Shown: positions 6,262 through 14,057 of the stretch, in pieces
Numbering within the stretch: position 1 is the stretch's first letter
Layout: the number at the start of each line of letters is the position of its first letter
Assembly: GCA_964369185.1 (NCBI GenBank)
Contig: CAYJEN010000040.1
Coordinates: forward strand, 1-15,579
Direction: 5' to 3'
DNA: 15,579 nucleotides
Source of the DNA: CAYJAZ01 sp964369185
Lineage (GTDB): Bacteria > Desulfobacterota > Desulfovibrionia > Desulfovibrionales > Desulfovibrionaceae
Notes under the pieces: generated by a model
Database searches by the model: none
What the model was told of the DNA's origin: nothing
The model's input: the letters and a program-made list of their open reading frames with translations, nothing else
Position numbers and translations under genes: made by a program

Positions 6262-7221
6262 GTGAGAAAAAATATTTCTTTATTAGTAACTTTAGCACTT
6301 GTTATGTTAATTCAAGGTTGTAGCACTGTAAGTGACTCACCAACTTGGAAAAAAACCCGTTCGCTTTACTACACTTATGTAAACGCACCTGAACAAGTAA
6401 GCCTTGACCAACAAATTTCTATTACAGATGCAGAAACACAACTTGCTACAAATTTAATGAAAATTGATGATCAACTTACTAAATTTGAACACGCTTTTGA
6501 AATTCTGAATTTACCTCCAGCAGTTACTGAACTTCAAGGATTTTTCTATAAATTCCCGTGGATTGGCGGAATTATTCTGATTAATATGGATGGCAATGTA
6601 ACCGGTGCCCTTCCTGAACAATATCCACTTCTTGACTTCTCACCTCTAAGCGAACTTCCACCAAGTCAAAATGACAGAGAAGCTAGAATTGTAATCGATG
6701 AAGCTAGTCAGCTTATACTTGTAGGAAGACCTGCTTATGCTCCAAATGGTGAACAAATGGGTATCTTTATAACTTACTTTGATATTCGTTCTCTATTTAG
6801 ATATGTAAATATGGATCCTTCAATTTTTGTACTTGCAGGAAATACTCCACTCTGGTTAGGTGACTATACAATTGACCAAACTCCGCTTGATGGAATTGAC
6901 TTTGTTGAAGCAACAAACAGTGTTGCTCGTGGTCAGCATTCTAATGACAACGGTTCAGCAATTTGGATTAATAGATATTTCTACTACCAGCCACTCATTT
7001 TCTCAATTATGCAACAAAGTGAAAGCTTTAGCCTTGTTCCTGATTTTCTAAAATCCTCTGATACTGAGGAAGAAGTTGAAGAAATTTCAGAAGAGATTGA
7101 AGAAACTACTGAGGAAGTAATTGAAGAAGTAAACGAAACTATTGAAGAAACAGTTGAAGAAACTGAAGAAGAAATTAGTGAAGCAACTATTGAAATCACT
7201 AGCGAAGAAGTAAGCGAATAA
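6262..7221 (+). CDS. Putative lipoprotein with a strongly acidic C-terminal tail
   Basis: An ATG at 6256 is in frame, but the Shine-Dalgarno AAGGA (6250-6254) is only one base from it. The GTG at 6262 sits 7 bases away and is favoured; the product is then about 319 residues. It starts with a basic N-terminus, a hydrophobic stretch and I-Q-G-C20-S, a lipobox (Q at -2 is unusual), so it should be a lipid-anchored envelope protein. The Ser after Cys would favour the outer membrane under Lol rules. The body (about 25-265) is a mixed fold with G-G-I-I-L-I-N-M-D-G-N-V and G-I-F-I-T-Y-F-D-I-R, faintly like a Cache/PAS sensing domain, but this is not firm. The last 50 or so residues are E/T/S/I/V repeats. 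It is the last gene of the operon before the terminator. Function unknown. Confidence 0.8.
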   Translation: MRKNISLLVTLALVMLIQGCSTVSDSPTWKKTRSLYYTYVNAPEQVSLDQQISITDAETQLATNLMKIDDQLTKFEHAFEILNLPPAVTELQGFFYKFPWIGGIILINMDGNVTGALPEQYPLLDFSPLSELPPSQNDREARIVIDEASQLILVGRPAYAPNGEQMGIFITYFDIRSLFRYVNMDPSIFVLAGNTPLWLGDYTIDQTPLDGIDFVEATNSVARGQHSNDNGSAIWINRYFYYQPLIFSIMQQSESFSLVPDFLKSSDTEEEVEEISEEIEETTEEVIEEVNETIEETVEETEEEISEATIEITSEEVSE

Positions 7222-7240
7222 CTATAAATATCAAAATAAA

Positions 7241-7280
7241 ACAAAAGTCCCTACTTTTTATAAGTGGGGACTTTTGTTTG
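7241..7280. terminator. Bidirectional terminator between the pgsA operon and polA
   Basis: ACAAAAGTCCC (7241-7251) pairs with GGGACTTTTGT (7267-7277), and the inner bases extend the stem to about 16 bp around a TTTAT loop. T-rich runs follow on both strands, so it can stop both the plus-strand operon and the convergent polA transcript. Confidence 0.9.
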
Positions 7281-7323
7281 CTCTAGATATAGTTCTATCA
7301 ATTACTAATGATTCATAATAGGT

Positions 7324-10011
7324 TTAGTGAGCTTGTAACCAGTTTTGAGCTGCAGCATATTCAACTTTTAAAGGCACAGCAAATGCGCCTCCTTCTGTTT
7401 GTACTGCTGACATGAGATAAGCCAATCTCTCACCTGCTTTTTCTGCATTTTCTTTCGGAACAGAAAGTATCAGTTCATCATGGACTTGCAAAAGGAAGTC
7501 TGCTTTGTATGACTTTAGTTCTTCATCATTATAAACGGCTAACATTGCAAGTTTAATAATATCTGCGGCTGAACCTTGAATAAGTGTATTTATTGCTTGT
7601 CTTTCTGCTAGAGCTTGCGCTTGTCTGCTTGTGCTTGATAAGTCAGGGAGAAGTCTACGTCTACCTGCAATTGTCACAACATAGCCTTTTTCGTTTGCCT
7701 CTACTAAAGTTCTGTCATAAAAAGACTTAATACCTTTAAATCTATCAAAATAAGTTTCAATAAAGGTTTGTGCTTCTTTTGTTGATACTTTTATATCTTG
7801 TGCTAGTTTGCGAGCTCCCATTCCATAGAGGAGTCCAAAGTTAATTGTTTTTGCTGCTTGTCTTTGCTCAGTGGTGACATCAGCTAATGCAACATTATTT
7901 AATAATGCAGCTGTAGACCTATGAATATCTTCATCATTTTTAAAGGCATCTAGAAGAGTTGGCTCTTGTGAGTAGTGAGCAAGCACACGCAATTCAATTT
8001 GAGAATAATCTGCCGATATCAAAAGATGTTCTTCTTCTGCTACAAAGCACGAGCGTACTCTTTGCCCAAGTTCTCCTCTAATTGGAATATTTTGAAGATT
8101 AGGATTAGATGAAGAAAGTCTACCTGTAGCCGTTGCCATTTGATTAAAACTTGTATGAATTCTTCCATCTTTATCAATCAGTTTAGGAAGAGGTTCAAGG
8201 TAGGTTGAACGCAATTTTTCAAGCTTTCTGTAATCGAGTAAAAGATCAATAATAGGGTGCTTACCTATCAACTTTTCAAGGGCATCTTGAGAGGTTGACA
8301 TCTGCCCGCCTTTTGTTTTGCCTGAAATTGGAAGAGCTAAATGATTAAATAAGATATCCCCAGTTTGCTGAGCTGAACGTATATTAAATTCTTTTCCTGC
8401 TATAGAATAAATCTCACTTGTAATTTTTTCTAAATCTTTTTGAACTTCTACGAGGAAATCATCGGTTCTTTTTGTATCAAGCACAATACCTTTTTGCTCC
8501 ATATTCGCAAGAACAGGAACAAGAGGAAGTTCTAGGCTTTTATACAAATTCATAAGATTTGCATTTCCAACCTCTTTTATGAAAATATCTTTTAAAGCAA
8601 GGACTAAAGTAGATGGAGTATCAAAGGAAATATTTCTTGTTTTATCCCTAAATTGAGTAGAAATTTTACTCCAAGAGTAATCTCTTTGTTCTGGATTTAA
8701 AAGATAGGCGAAAAGAGAAATATCTAATATTTTTGTAGTTAAATTTGTAAAAATAGCATTATTATTTTTGATAAGACTTTTATAGTCAACACAAACAATA
8801 CTTTCAAATTCAGTTAAAAATTCACTTAAAAGTGACTTATCACCTATATATCTAAATTCTTCATTTTCAGTTGCAATGTAGAAACCTGTAGAGTTACGCT
8901 CTACTTGATACGCTTCTAATAGAGCTATGTTTTTACCTTTTGCTTTAGGCAAATCTTTTCTGCTTTCAATTTCTTTTTTCTCTTCTTGAGGAGAATCGAA
9001 CATATCAAAAAGACTCATCTGATTACCTGATGATTGAGAGCTTTTTTTCTCTTTTACAACTTCTTCAGATTTTGTATTTTTTTCTGTTTTCTCAGCTGAT
9101 TGCTCTAAAACTTGTACGAGTCCTTTCTTTGCTAAATCGCCAATTTCTCTTTGAAGAGATGGCATTTCATAAGTTCTGAAGAAAGTCATGCAAGCTTCTA
9201 AATCTAGAGGCTTTACTTCAAGGTTTTCTTTTGTAATATGCTGACAACAGTCAGTTTTTAGAGATGTTAATTCTCTATACATAAACATTGCATCAAGATT
9301 ACCTTCAAATTTAGCTTTCACTGTTTTCGGAAGATTTTCAAAATTATCGCGTATATCTTCAAGTGTAGGAAATTCTTTGAATATTTTTTCTGCTGTTTTT
9401 TCGCCTATTCCACGTATTCCGGGAATATTATCGCTTGAATCGCCTATAATTGCTTGAATGTCTGCCCATTGATGAGGTTCAAGCCCTGTTGACTCCCTAA
9501 AGCTCTCAAGAGTAACAATTTTTTGTTCTTTACCTGATGGATCCCACATAAGAACATTAGTATCTAGGCATTGTCTTAAATCTTTATCTATCCCAACAAT
9601 GACAATATTTCTTTCTTTTTTATAGCTATTTACTAAAGATGCTATACAGTCATCCGCTTCGCAATTACTTGAAATTTCCATATGAAGCCCAAGAGCTTTA
9701 ACAAGTTCTTCAATAGGTTCAAATTGCATTACAAGTTCTTCTGGAGTTGATTGTCTATTTGCTTTATAAAGAGGATAAACTTCGTGCCTAAAGTTCGGGC
9801 CTTTTCCATCCTTAATAAAAGAAAAATATTTAGGTTTTTCTTCTTTCAAGAGTTTCAAGAGGATACGAGCAACTGTATAAATTGCACCTGTTGGAAAGCC
9901 ATCACCTCTAGTCATCCGCATATTCCCGTAGAAACCCTTAAAAATAAATGCGGATGCGTCCATCACATATAGGGGAGATGTTTCAAAATTAAATTTATCT
10001 TTAAGTGCCAT
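7324..10011 (-). CDS. polA: DNA polymerase I
   Basis: The 895-residue enzyme performs gap filling and Okazaki-fragment maturation. The 5' nuclease domain (about 12-295) keeps its metal-binding acids: D18, D68, E118, D120, D121, D142, D144 and D191/D194 in G-D-S-S-D-N. The polymerase domain (about 490-895) has motif A A-D-Y-S-Q-I-E-L-R (D668), motif B R717-x3-K721-x7-Y729-G, and motif C V-H-D-E (843-846). The middle proofreading domain (about 360-480) has lost the D-x-E and other catalytic acids expected at Exo I-III, so it is probably inactive, as in Taq. A disordered K/E/S-rich linker (about 301-360) contains Q331-M-S-L-F335, which resembles a beta-clamp binding motif. The start has GAGGTAG 7 bases upstream. 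A weak promoter (TTGCTG at 10068-10073, TAAATA at 10045-10050) may drive it separately from eno. Confidence 0.98.
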   Translation of the reverse strand: MALKDKFNFETSPLYVMDASAFIFKGFYGNMRMTRGDGFPTGAIYTVARILLKLLKEEKPKYFSFIKDGKGPNFRHEVYPLYKANRQSTPEELVMQFEPIEELVKALGLHMEISSNCEADDCIASLVNSYKKERNIVIVGIDKDLRQCLDTNVLMWDPSGKEQKIVTLESFRESTGLEPHQWADIQAIIGDSSDNIPGIRGIGEKTAEKIFKEFPTLEDIRDNFENLPKTVKAKFEGNLDAMFMYRELTSLKTDCCQHITKENLEVKPLDLEACMTFFRTYEMPSLQREIGDLAKKGLVQVLEQSAEKTEKNTKSEEVVKEKKSSQSSGNQMSLFDMFDSPQEEKKEIESRKDLPKAKGKNIALLEAYQVERNSTGFYIATENEEFRYIGDKSLLSEFLTEFESIVCVDYKSLIKNNNAIFTNLTTKILDISLFAYLLNPEQRDYSWSKISTQFRDKTRNISFDTPSTLVLALKDIFIKEVGNANLMNLYKSLELPLVPVLANMEQKGIVLDTKRTDDFLVEVQKDLEKITSEIYSIAGKEFNIRSAQQTGDILFNHLALPISGKTKGGQMSTSQDALEKLIGKHPIIDLLLDYRKLEKLRSTYLEPLPKLIDKDGRIHTSFNQMATATGRLSSSNPNLQNIPIRGELGQRVRSCFVAEEEHLLISADYSQIELRVLAHYSQEPTLLDAFKNDEDIHRSTAALLNNVALADVTTEQRQAAKTINFGLLYGMGARKLAQDIKVSTKEAQTFIETYFDRFKGIKSFYDRTLVEANEKGYVVTIAGRRRLLPDLSSTSRQAQALAERQAINTLIQGSAADIIKLAMLAVYNDEELKSYKADFLLQVHDELILSVPKENAEKAGERLAYLMSAVQTEGGAFAVPLKVEYAAAQNWLQAH

Positions 10012-10091
10012 AACTACCTCTTTTTATAATGCCTTTGATGTTTATATTTATTGGATTTTATCTTTATCAGCAAAGGATTTTCAGAATGTAC

Positions 10092-10142
10092 AATAAAAAG
10101 AGGGGAAAATCTAGCCTTTTTTCAAAGACTGATTTTCCCCTC
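10092..10142 (-). terminator. Rho-independent terminator of the coaX-eno transcript
   Basis: A perfect 12-bp stem (GAGGGGAAAATC at 10100-10111, GATTTTCCCCTC at 10131-10142) lies 25 bases after the eno stop. On the minus strand it is followed by TTTTTATTG. The loop can form a small inner stem (AGCCTTT/AAAGACT). Confidence 0.9.
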
Positions 10143-10167
10143 AAATTATCTTAATTTAAGATTAGAA

Positions 10168-11466
10168 CTATTCTTCGTCGATGCCAAAGCTAGCAGCTAA
10201 GATAGGTCCGAAGTATGTTGCTACATCATCAAGTTCTTCTTCGATACGGATAAGTTGATTGTATTTTGCAATCCTATCTGAACGTGAAAGAGAACCTGTT
10301 TTGATTTGACCGGAGTTTACAGCAACAGCTAAATCAGCGATGAAGCTATCTTCTGTTTCACCAGAACGGTGAGAGATAACAGTTGTGTACATTGCTTGTT
10401 TAGCAATTTCAATTGTATCAAGAGTTTCAGTAAGTGTACCAATTTGGTTAACTTTGATAAGGATAGAGTTAGCAATACCATCTTCGATACCTTGAGCTAA
10501 AATATCAGGGTTAGTTACGAAGTTATCATCGCCAACGAGTTGGATTTCATCACCAAGACGTTGTGTAAGGAGTTTCCAACCTTCTTTATCCATTTCAGCC
10601 ATACCGTCTTCAATAGAAACGATTGGGAAGTTTTCAACAAGGTTAGCAAGGTAGTCAACCATTTCAGCTGATGAAAGAGATGCATTTTCGCCAGCAAGAA
10701 CGTATTTACCGTCTTTGTAGAATTCAGAAGCAGCACAGTCCATAGCGATAGTGATTTCTGTTCCTGCATTGTAGCCAGCTTGTTCAATAGCATTTACTAA
10801 GAATTCAAGTGCATTAGCGTGGCTAGGAAGGTTAGGAGCAAAACCACCTTCATCACCAACGCTGGTTGCATAACCTTGTTCGTGAAGAAGAGCTTTAAGT
10901 GTGTGGAAAATTTCTGCACCGATACGTACTGCATCGCTGAAAGTTTCAGCACCGATAGGCATAATCATAAATTCTTGGAAATCAAGGCTGTTATCAGCGT
11001 GTGCGCCACCGTTGATAACGTTCATCATAGGAACTGGTAATACTTTAGCGTTTACGCCGCCAATGTATTGATATAAAGAAATTCCAAGATATTCAGCAGC
11101 AGCACGAGCAACAGCAAGTGATACACCTAAAATTGCGTTTGCACCAAGACGTTCTTTATTGTCAGTTCCATCAAGATCGATCATAGTCATATCGATAGAA
11201 ACTTGACGTAAACCGTCCATTCCGATAATAGCTTCAGCAATTTCGGTATTTACATAATCAACAGCTTTGGTAACGCCTTTACCTTTGTAACGAGCTTTAT
11301 CGCCATCACGCATTTCTAAAGCTTCACGAGTACCAGTTGAAGCACCTGATGGAACAGCAGCACGTCCAACGTGGCCTGATTCTAAAGAAACTTCAACTTC
11401 AACTGTTGGGTTACCGCGAGAATCTAAAATTTCTCTTGCCCAAACTGATGCTATTGTACTACTCAT
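10168..11466 (-). CDS. eno: Enolase
   Basis: Enolase converts 2-phosphoglycerate to phosphoenolpyruvate in glycolysis and is also part of the RNA degradosome in some bacteria. The 432-residue length is standard. The N-terminal block R-E-I-L-D-S-R-G-N-P-T-V-E is intact. Catalytic E206 is in G-D-E-G-G-F-A and K338 in I-L-I-K-V-N-Q. Mg2+ ligands are D243, E286 and D313, and S-H-R-S-G-E-T-E-D lies at 365-373. The start is confirmed by GGAG 7 bases upstream; coaX ends 11 bases before, so the two form an operon. Codon use looks strongly biased, as expected for high expression. A strong hairpin terminates it. Confidence 0.99.
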   Translation of the reverse strand: MSSTIASVWAREILDSRGNPTVEVEVSLESGHVGRAAVPSGASTGTREALEMRDGDKARYKGKGVTKAVDYVNTEIAEAIIGMDGLRQVSIDMTMIDLDGTDNKERLGANAILGVSLAVARAAAEYLGISLYQYIGGVNAKVLPVPMMNVINGGAHADNSLDFQEFMIMPIGAETFSDAVRIGAEIFHTLKALLHEQGYATSVGDEGGFAPNLPSHANALEFLVNAIEQAGYNAGTEITIAMDCAASEFYKDGKYVLAGENASLSSAEMVDYLANLVENFPIVSIEDGMAEMDKEGWKLLTQRLGDEIQLVGDDNFVTNPDILAQGIEDGIANSILIKVNQIGTLTETLDTIEIAKQAMYTTVISHRSGETEDSFIADLAVAVNSGQIKTGSLSRSDRIAKYNQLIRIEEELDDVATYFGPILAASFGIDEE

Positions 11467-11477
11467 AAAAAACTCCG

Positions 11478-12257
11478 TTAGTTATTTTTATTTGTTTTAA
11501 GCAAAACCAAACCAATTAATATAAGGTTAGGCTCTACTGTATTGATACTTGAAACATGCTTTGCAATATCGCTTGCAAAGCCACCTGTAGCTACAACATA
11601 AGGCTTTTGCGCAAATACTTCGGAAAGATTTTTTAGTAATCCCTCTGTCATAGCAGAAAAACCATAAACAAATCCGTGAGATATGCTTAGTGCTGTATTT
11701 TTCCCAATTTGAGCTCCACCCTCTTCAACCTCTAAGGCTATTCGAGGGAGTTTAGCTGCTTTTTCTGATAGTGCAGCATGTGAGGATAATACACCGGGGC
11801 AGATAAGTCCACCAAGATATTTATTACCGTCTACACAGTCAAAAGTAGTAGCAGTTCCATAATCAATTGAAATAATACATTCCATCTCTGGATTTAGCAC
11901 TCGTGCGGCATAAGCGGCAACAAGCCTATCAGCACCAACTTCTTTTGGATTATCGTAACAGTTTTCAAGAGGAACAGTTATATCTTTACCAACAATATAG
12001 ACTTCACAATCAAAGAATTTTTTACCCATTTCTTTAAATTGACTGTCATACGATGGAACTACAGAAGAAATATAGAATTCTTCTACATCATTTTTTGTAA
12101 AACCTGAATATTGTAACATTGTTATAAGTTGCAGAGCGATACTGTCAATAGTATGAAGATTCACAGCTGATGGCAGAGTAAAGCTTTCAAGAATTTTTTC
12201 ATCTTGAACAAAACCGAACTTTATCGAGGTGTTACCTATATCAACAACAATATACAT
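11478..12257 (-). CDS. coaX: Type III pantothenate kinase
   Basis: CoaX phosphorylates pantothenate, the first step of coenzyme A synthesis, and unlike CoaA is not feedback-inhibited by CoA. The 259 residues are the usual size. The ASKHA-fold motifs are present: phosphate-binding D6-I-G-N-T-S11, G-A-D-R at 108-111, I-D-Y-G-T-A-T-T-F-D at 131-140 with the catalytic-type aspartate D132, and the G-G-L-I-C-P-G loop near 149-155. The A-T-G-G-F-A block near 223 is the second ATP-binding element. The ribosome site (GAAGAA) is weak. It heads a coaX-eno operon with 11 bases between the genes. Confidence 0.96.
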   Translation of the reverse strand: MYIVVDIGNTSIKFGFVQDEKILESFTLPSAVNLHTIDSIALQLITMLQYSGFTKNDVEEFYISSVVPSYDSQFKEMGKKFFDCEVYIVGKDITVPLENCYDNPKEVGADRLVAAYAARVLNPEMECIISIDYGTATTFDCVDGNKYLGGLICPGVLSSHAALSEKAAKLPRIALEVEEGGAQIGKNTALSISHGFVYGFSAMTEGLLKNLSEVFAQKPYVVATGGFASDIAKHVSSINTVEPNLILIGLVLLKTNKNN

Positions 12258-12295
12258 AGTTCTTCAGATACTCAATTCCTTCTAAATTTTCCTTA

Positions 12296-12323
12296 ATTAT
12301 GCACAAGTTTCACTTAATTGCAA
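12296..12323 (-). promoter_or_regulatory. Candidate promoter of the coaX-eno operon
   Basis: On the minus strand, TTGCAA (12318-12323) and CATAAT (12296-12301) are 16 bases apart. The leader would be about 30 bases. The region between coaX and pyk is 256 bases long and holds divergent promoters. Confidence 0.45.
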
Positions 12324-12413
12324 CAAAAAAATATTTTATACATTTTCTCATAAGATACTAATTTTACAAGATAAAACAACTATAAAAATTCTCTCAATAT
12401 TGAATAAAAATAA

Positions 12414-12440
12414 TTGATGTGAAAAATTTTATGTTAGACT
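12414..12440 (+). promoter_or_regulatory. Weak candidate promoter of pyk
   Basis: TTGATG (12414-12419) and TAGACT (12435-12440) are 15 bases apart, which is shorter than ideal. The leader would be about 67 bases. No better pair was seen in the interval. Confidence 0.25.
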
Positions 12441-12513
12441 AGACAACGCTCTCGTTTTCTGATATAGGTGAATATCTTTTAAAAACTTTATCTATAACAC
12501 GAAGGATGATAGA

Positions 12514-13920
12514 ATGCGTACAAAAATAGTTGCAACCCTCGGACCAGCTTCACAATCCATTGAAAAAATTGAAGCTTTAGTAAAAGCTGGCGTAAGAATT
12601 TTCCGCCTAAACTTTTCACATGGTAATGTTGAATTTTTTCAAGACTTAGTTAAGAATATCCGCGAAATTGAGAAAAAATTAGAAACTCCTGTTACAATCA
12701 TGCAAGATTTATCAGGTCCTAAAATCCGTATTGGTATGCTACCAAACAATACTCTTAATGTTGTTGAAAATGATAGACTCCTTCTTGCTCCTGAAATCAC
12801 AGAAAAAGATGATGTTCCTTGTCTTCCTTTCGATAACTACCCAATACTTGACTCTCTTGAAGAAGGTGACAGACTTGTGCTTGCTGATGGTGGCTTACAG
12901 TTCATCGTTGAAAAGAAAGTTGCTGAACACCGCTTCTACCTTACCGCTCTTGGTTCAGGTATGATTACATCAAAAAAAGGGCTTGCACTTCCTGGTAAAT
13001 CAATTCCTCTTCCTGCTCTTACAGAAAAAGATAAAAACGATCTTAAAACAGGTATCGATCTTGGTGTTGATGCTGTTGCTATTTCATTTGTACAAACAGC
13101 TGAAGACGTTCGTCAAATGCGTGCTCTTTTAAATGAATACGGCAAAAAACTTCCTATCGTGTCTAAACTTGAACGTCAAAATGCAGTTCTAAACCTTGAC
13201 GAAATTCTTGAAGAAACCGATATAGTTATGGTTGCTCGCGGTGATTTAGGTGTAGAGTGCCCACTTCCACAACTTCCAAGCATGCAAAAACGTATTATTG
13301 CTGCATGTAACAATGCCGGCAAACCTGTTATCGTTGCAACACAAATGCTTCTTTCAATGGTTAATAACCCAGCTCCAACTCGTGCGGAAACAACTGACGT
13401 TGCTAACGCTGTTTTAGATGGTGCTGACTGTGTTATGCTTTCAGAAGAAACTGCAATGGGTAACTATCCTGTTGAAACAGTTGAATATATGAGATGCATC
13501 ACAAACGAAGCTGAAAATCTTCTTCTTGAACGTAATTCTGTACGCGAACCTAATGGCGGAACAGCAGAATTTCTTGCTTACTCAGCATGTTTACTTGCTT
13601 CTAAAGCAGATTCAAAGTACATTGTATCTCACTCATTATCAGGTTCAGCAGCACGTATGCTTTCAGCTTGCCGCCCTGCTCAGCTTGTTTATGCTCTTAC
13701 ACCAAACAGACAAACCCTCCACGACTTAAACTTCTCTTGGGGTGTTATTCCTTCTTACACTATGGATGATCCAGATATCAGCCACTTAGCGCGCGCTCAG
13801 CACTTTATTGCAACTTCTCCTGCATTTGCAAATGGTGAAGATGTTGTTATCACAGCTGGTCAGCTCAGCCCTTCACAAACTCAACGTGGAACTAACCTCG
13901 TTAAAATTTACAAAAAATAG
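12514..13920 (+). CDS. pyk: Pyruvate kinase
   Basis: Pyruvate kinase makes ATP and pyruvate from phosphoenolpyruvate, the last glycolytic step. At 468 residues it is a standard-length bacterial type. The N-terminal R-T-K-I-V-A-T-L-G-P-A-S and R31-L-N33-F-S-H-G are intact. D-L-S-G-P-K (65-70) lies in the A domain. The active site has K218-L-E220, R-G-D244-L-G-V-E and T276 in A-T-Q-M-L. One unusual residue follows: the usual M-L-E/D-S-M is M-L-L280-S-M here. The C-terminal domain (about 340-468) is a typical alpha/beta regulatory domain. The ATG has AAGGA 7 bases upstream. The gene is monocistronic, divergent from coaX-eno, and ends at a strong terminator. Confidence 0.98.
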   Translation: MRTKIVATLGPASQSIEKIEALVKAGVRIFRLNFSHGNVEFFQDLVKNIREIEKKLETPVTIMQDLSGPKIRIGMLPNNTLNVVENDRLLLAPEITEKDDVPCLPFDNYPILDSLEEGDRLVLADGGLQFIVEKKVAEHRFYLTALGSGMITSKKGLALPGKSIPLPALTEKDKNDLKTGIDLGVDAVAISFVQTAEDVRQMRALLNEYGKKLPIVSKLERQNAVLNLDEILEETDIVMVARGDLGVECPLPQLPSMQKRIIAACNNAGKPVIVATQMLLSMVNNPAPTRAETTDVANAVLDGADCVMLSEETAMGNYPVETVEYMRCITNEAENLLLERNSVREPNGGTAEFLAYSACLLASKADSKYIVSHSLSGSAARMLSACRPAQLVYALTPNRQTLHDLNFSWGVIPSYTMDDPDISHLARAQHFIATSPAFANGEDVVITAGQLSPSQTQRGTNLVKIYKK

Positions 13921-13943
13921 TTTGTCGAAACTCTAGATTAAAT

Positions 13944-13982
13944 AAAAACCACGCTCAATTCAAGTTGAGCGTGGTTTTTTAT
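13944..13982 (+). terminator. Rho-independent terminator of pyk
   Basis: A 15-bp perfect stem, with a left arm AAAAACCACGCTCAA (13944-13958) and a TTCAAG loop, runs into a T tract ending at 13980. Confidence 0.95.
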
Positions 13983-13998
13983 GTTTAAGCATTTTTAT

Positions 13999-14040
13999 AA
14001 ATAAAAAGGGAAAACATATTTCACTTCATACGCTTTCCCT
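13999..14040 (-). terminator. Probable terminator of the M24 peptidase gene
   Basis: On the minus strand, AGGGAAA (14034-14040) pairs with TTTCCCT (14007-14013) across a 20-base loop and is followed by TTTTATTT. It lies 17 bases after the stop codon. Confidence 0.6.
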
Positions 14041-14057
14041 GCAAGAGTTTCTACTAA

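Noticed and set aside
6984..7244. Ser/Val-rich antisense frame under the lipoprotein tail
   Set aside because: Its serine-rich make-up is the complement of the Glu-rich repeats in the real gene.
10515..11040. Open frames inside eno on both strands
   Set aside because: They are long only because of strong codon bias in eno and show no family signal.
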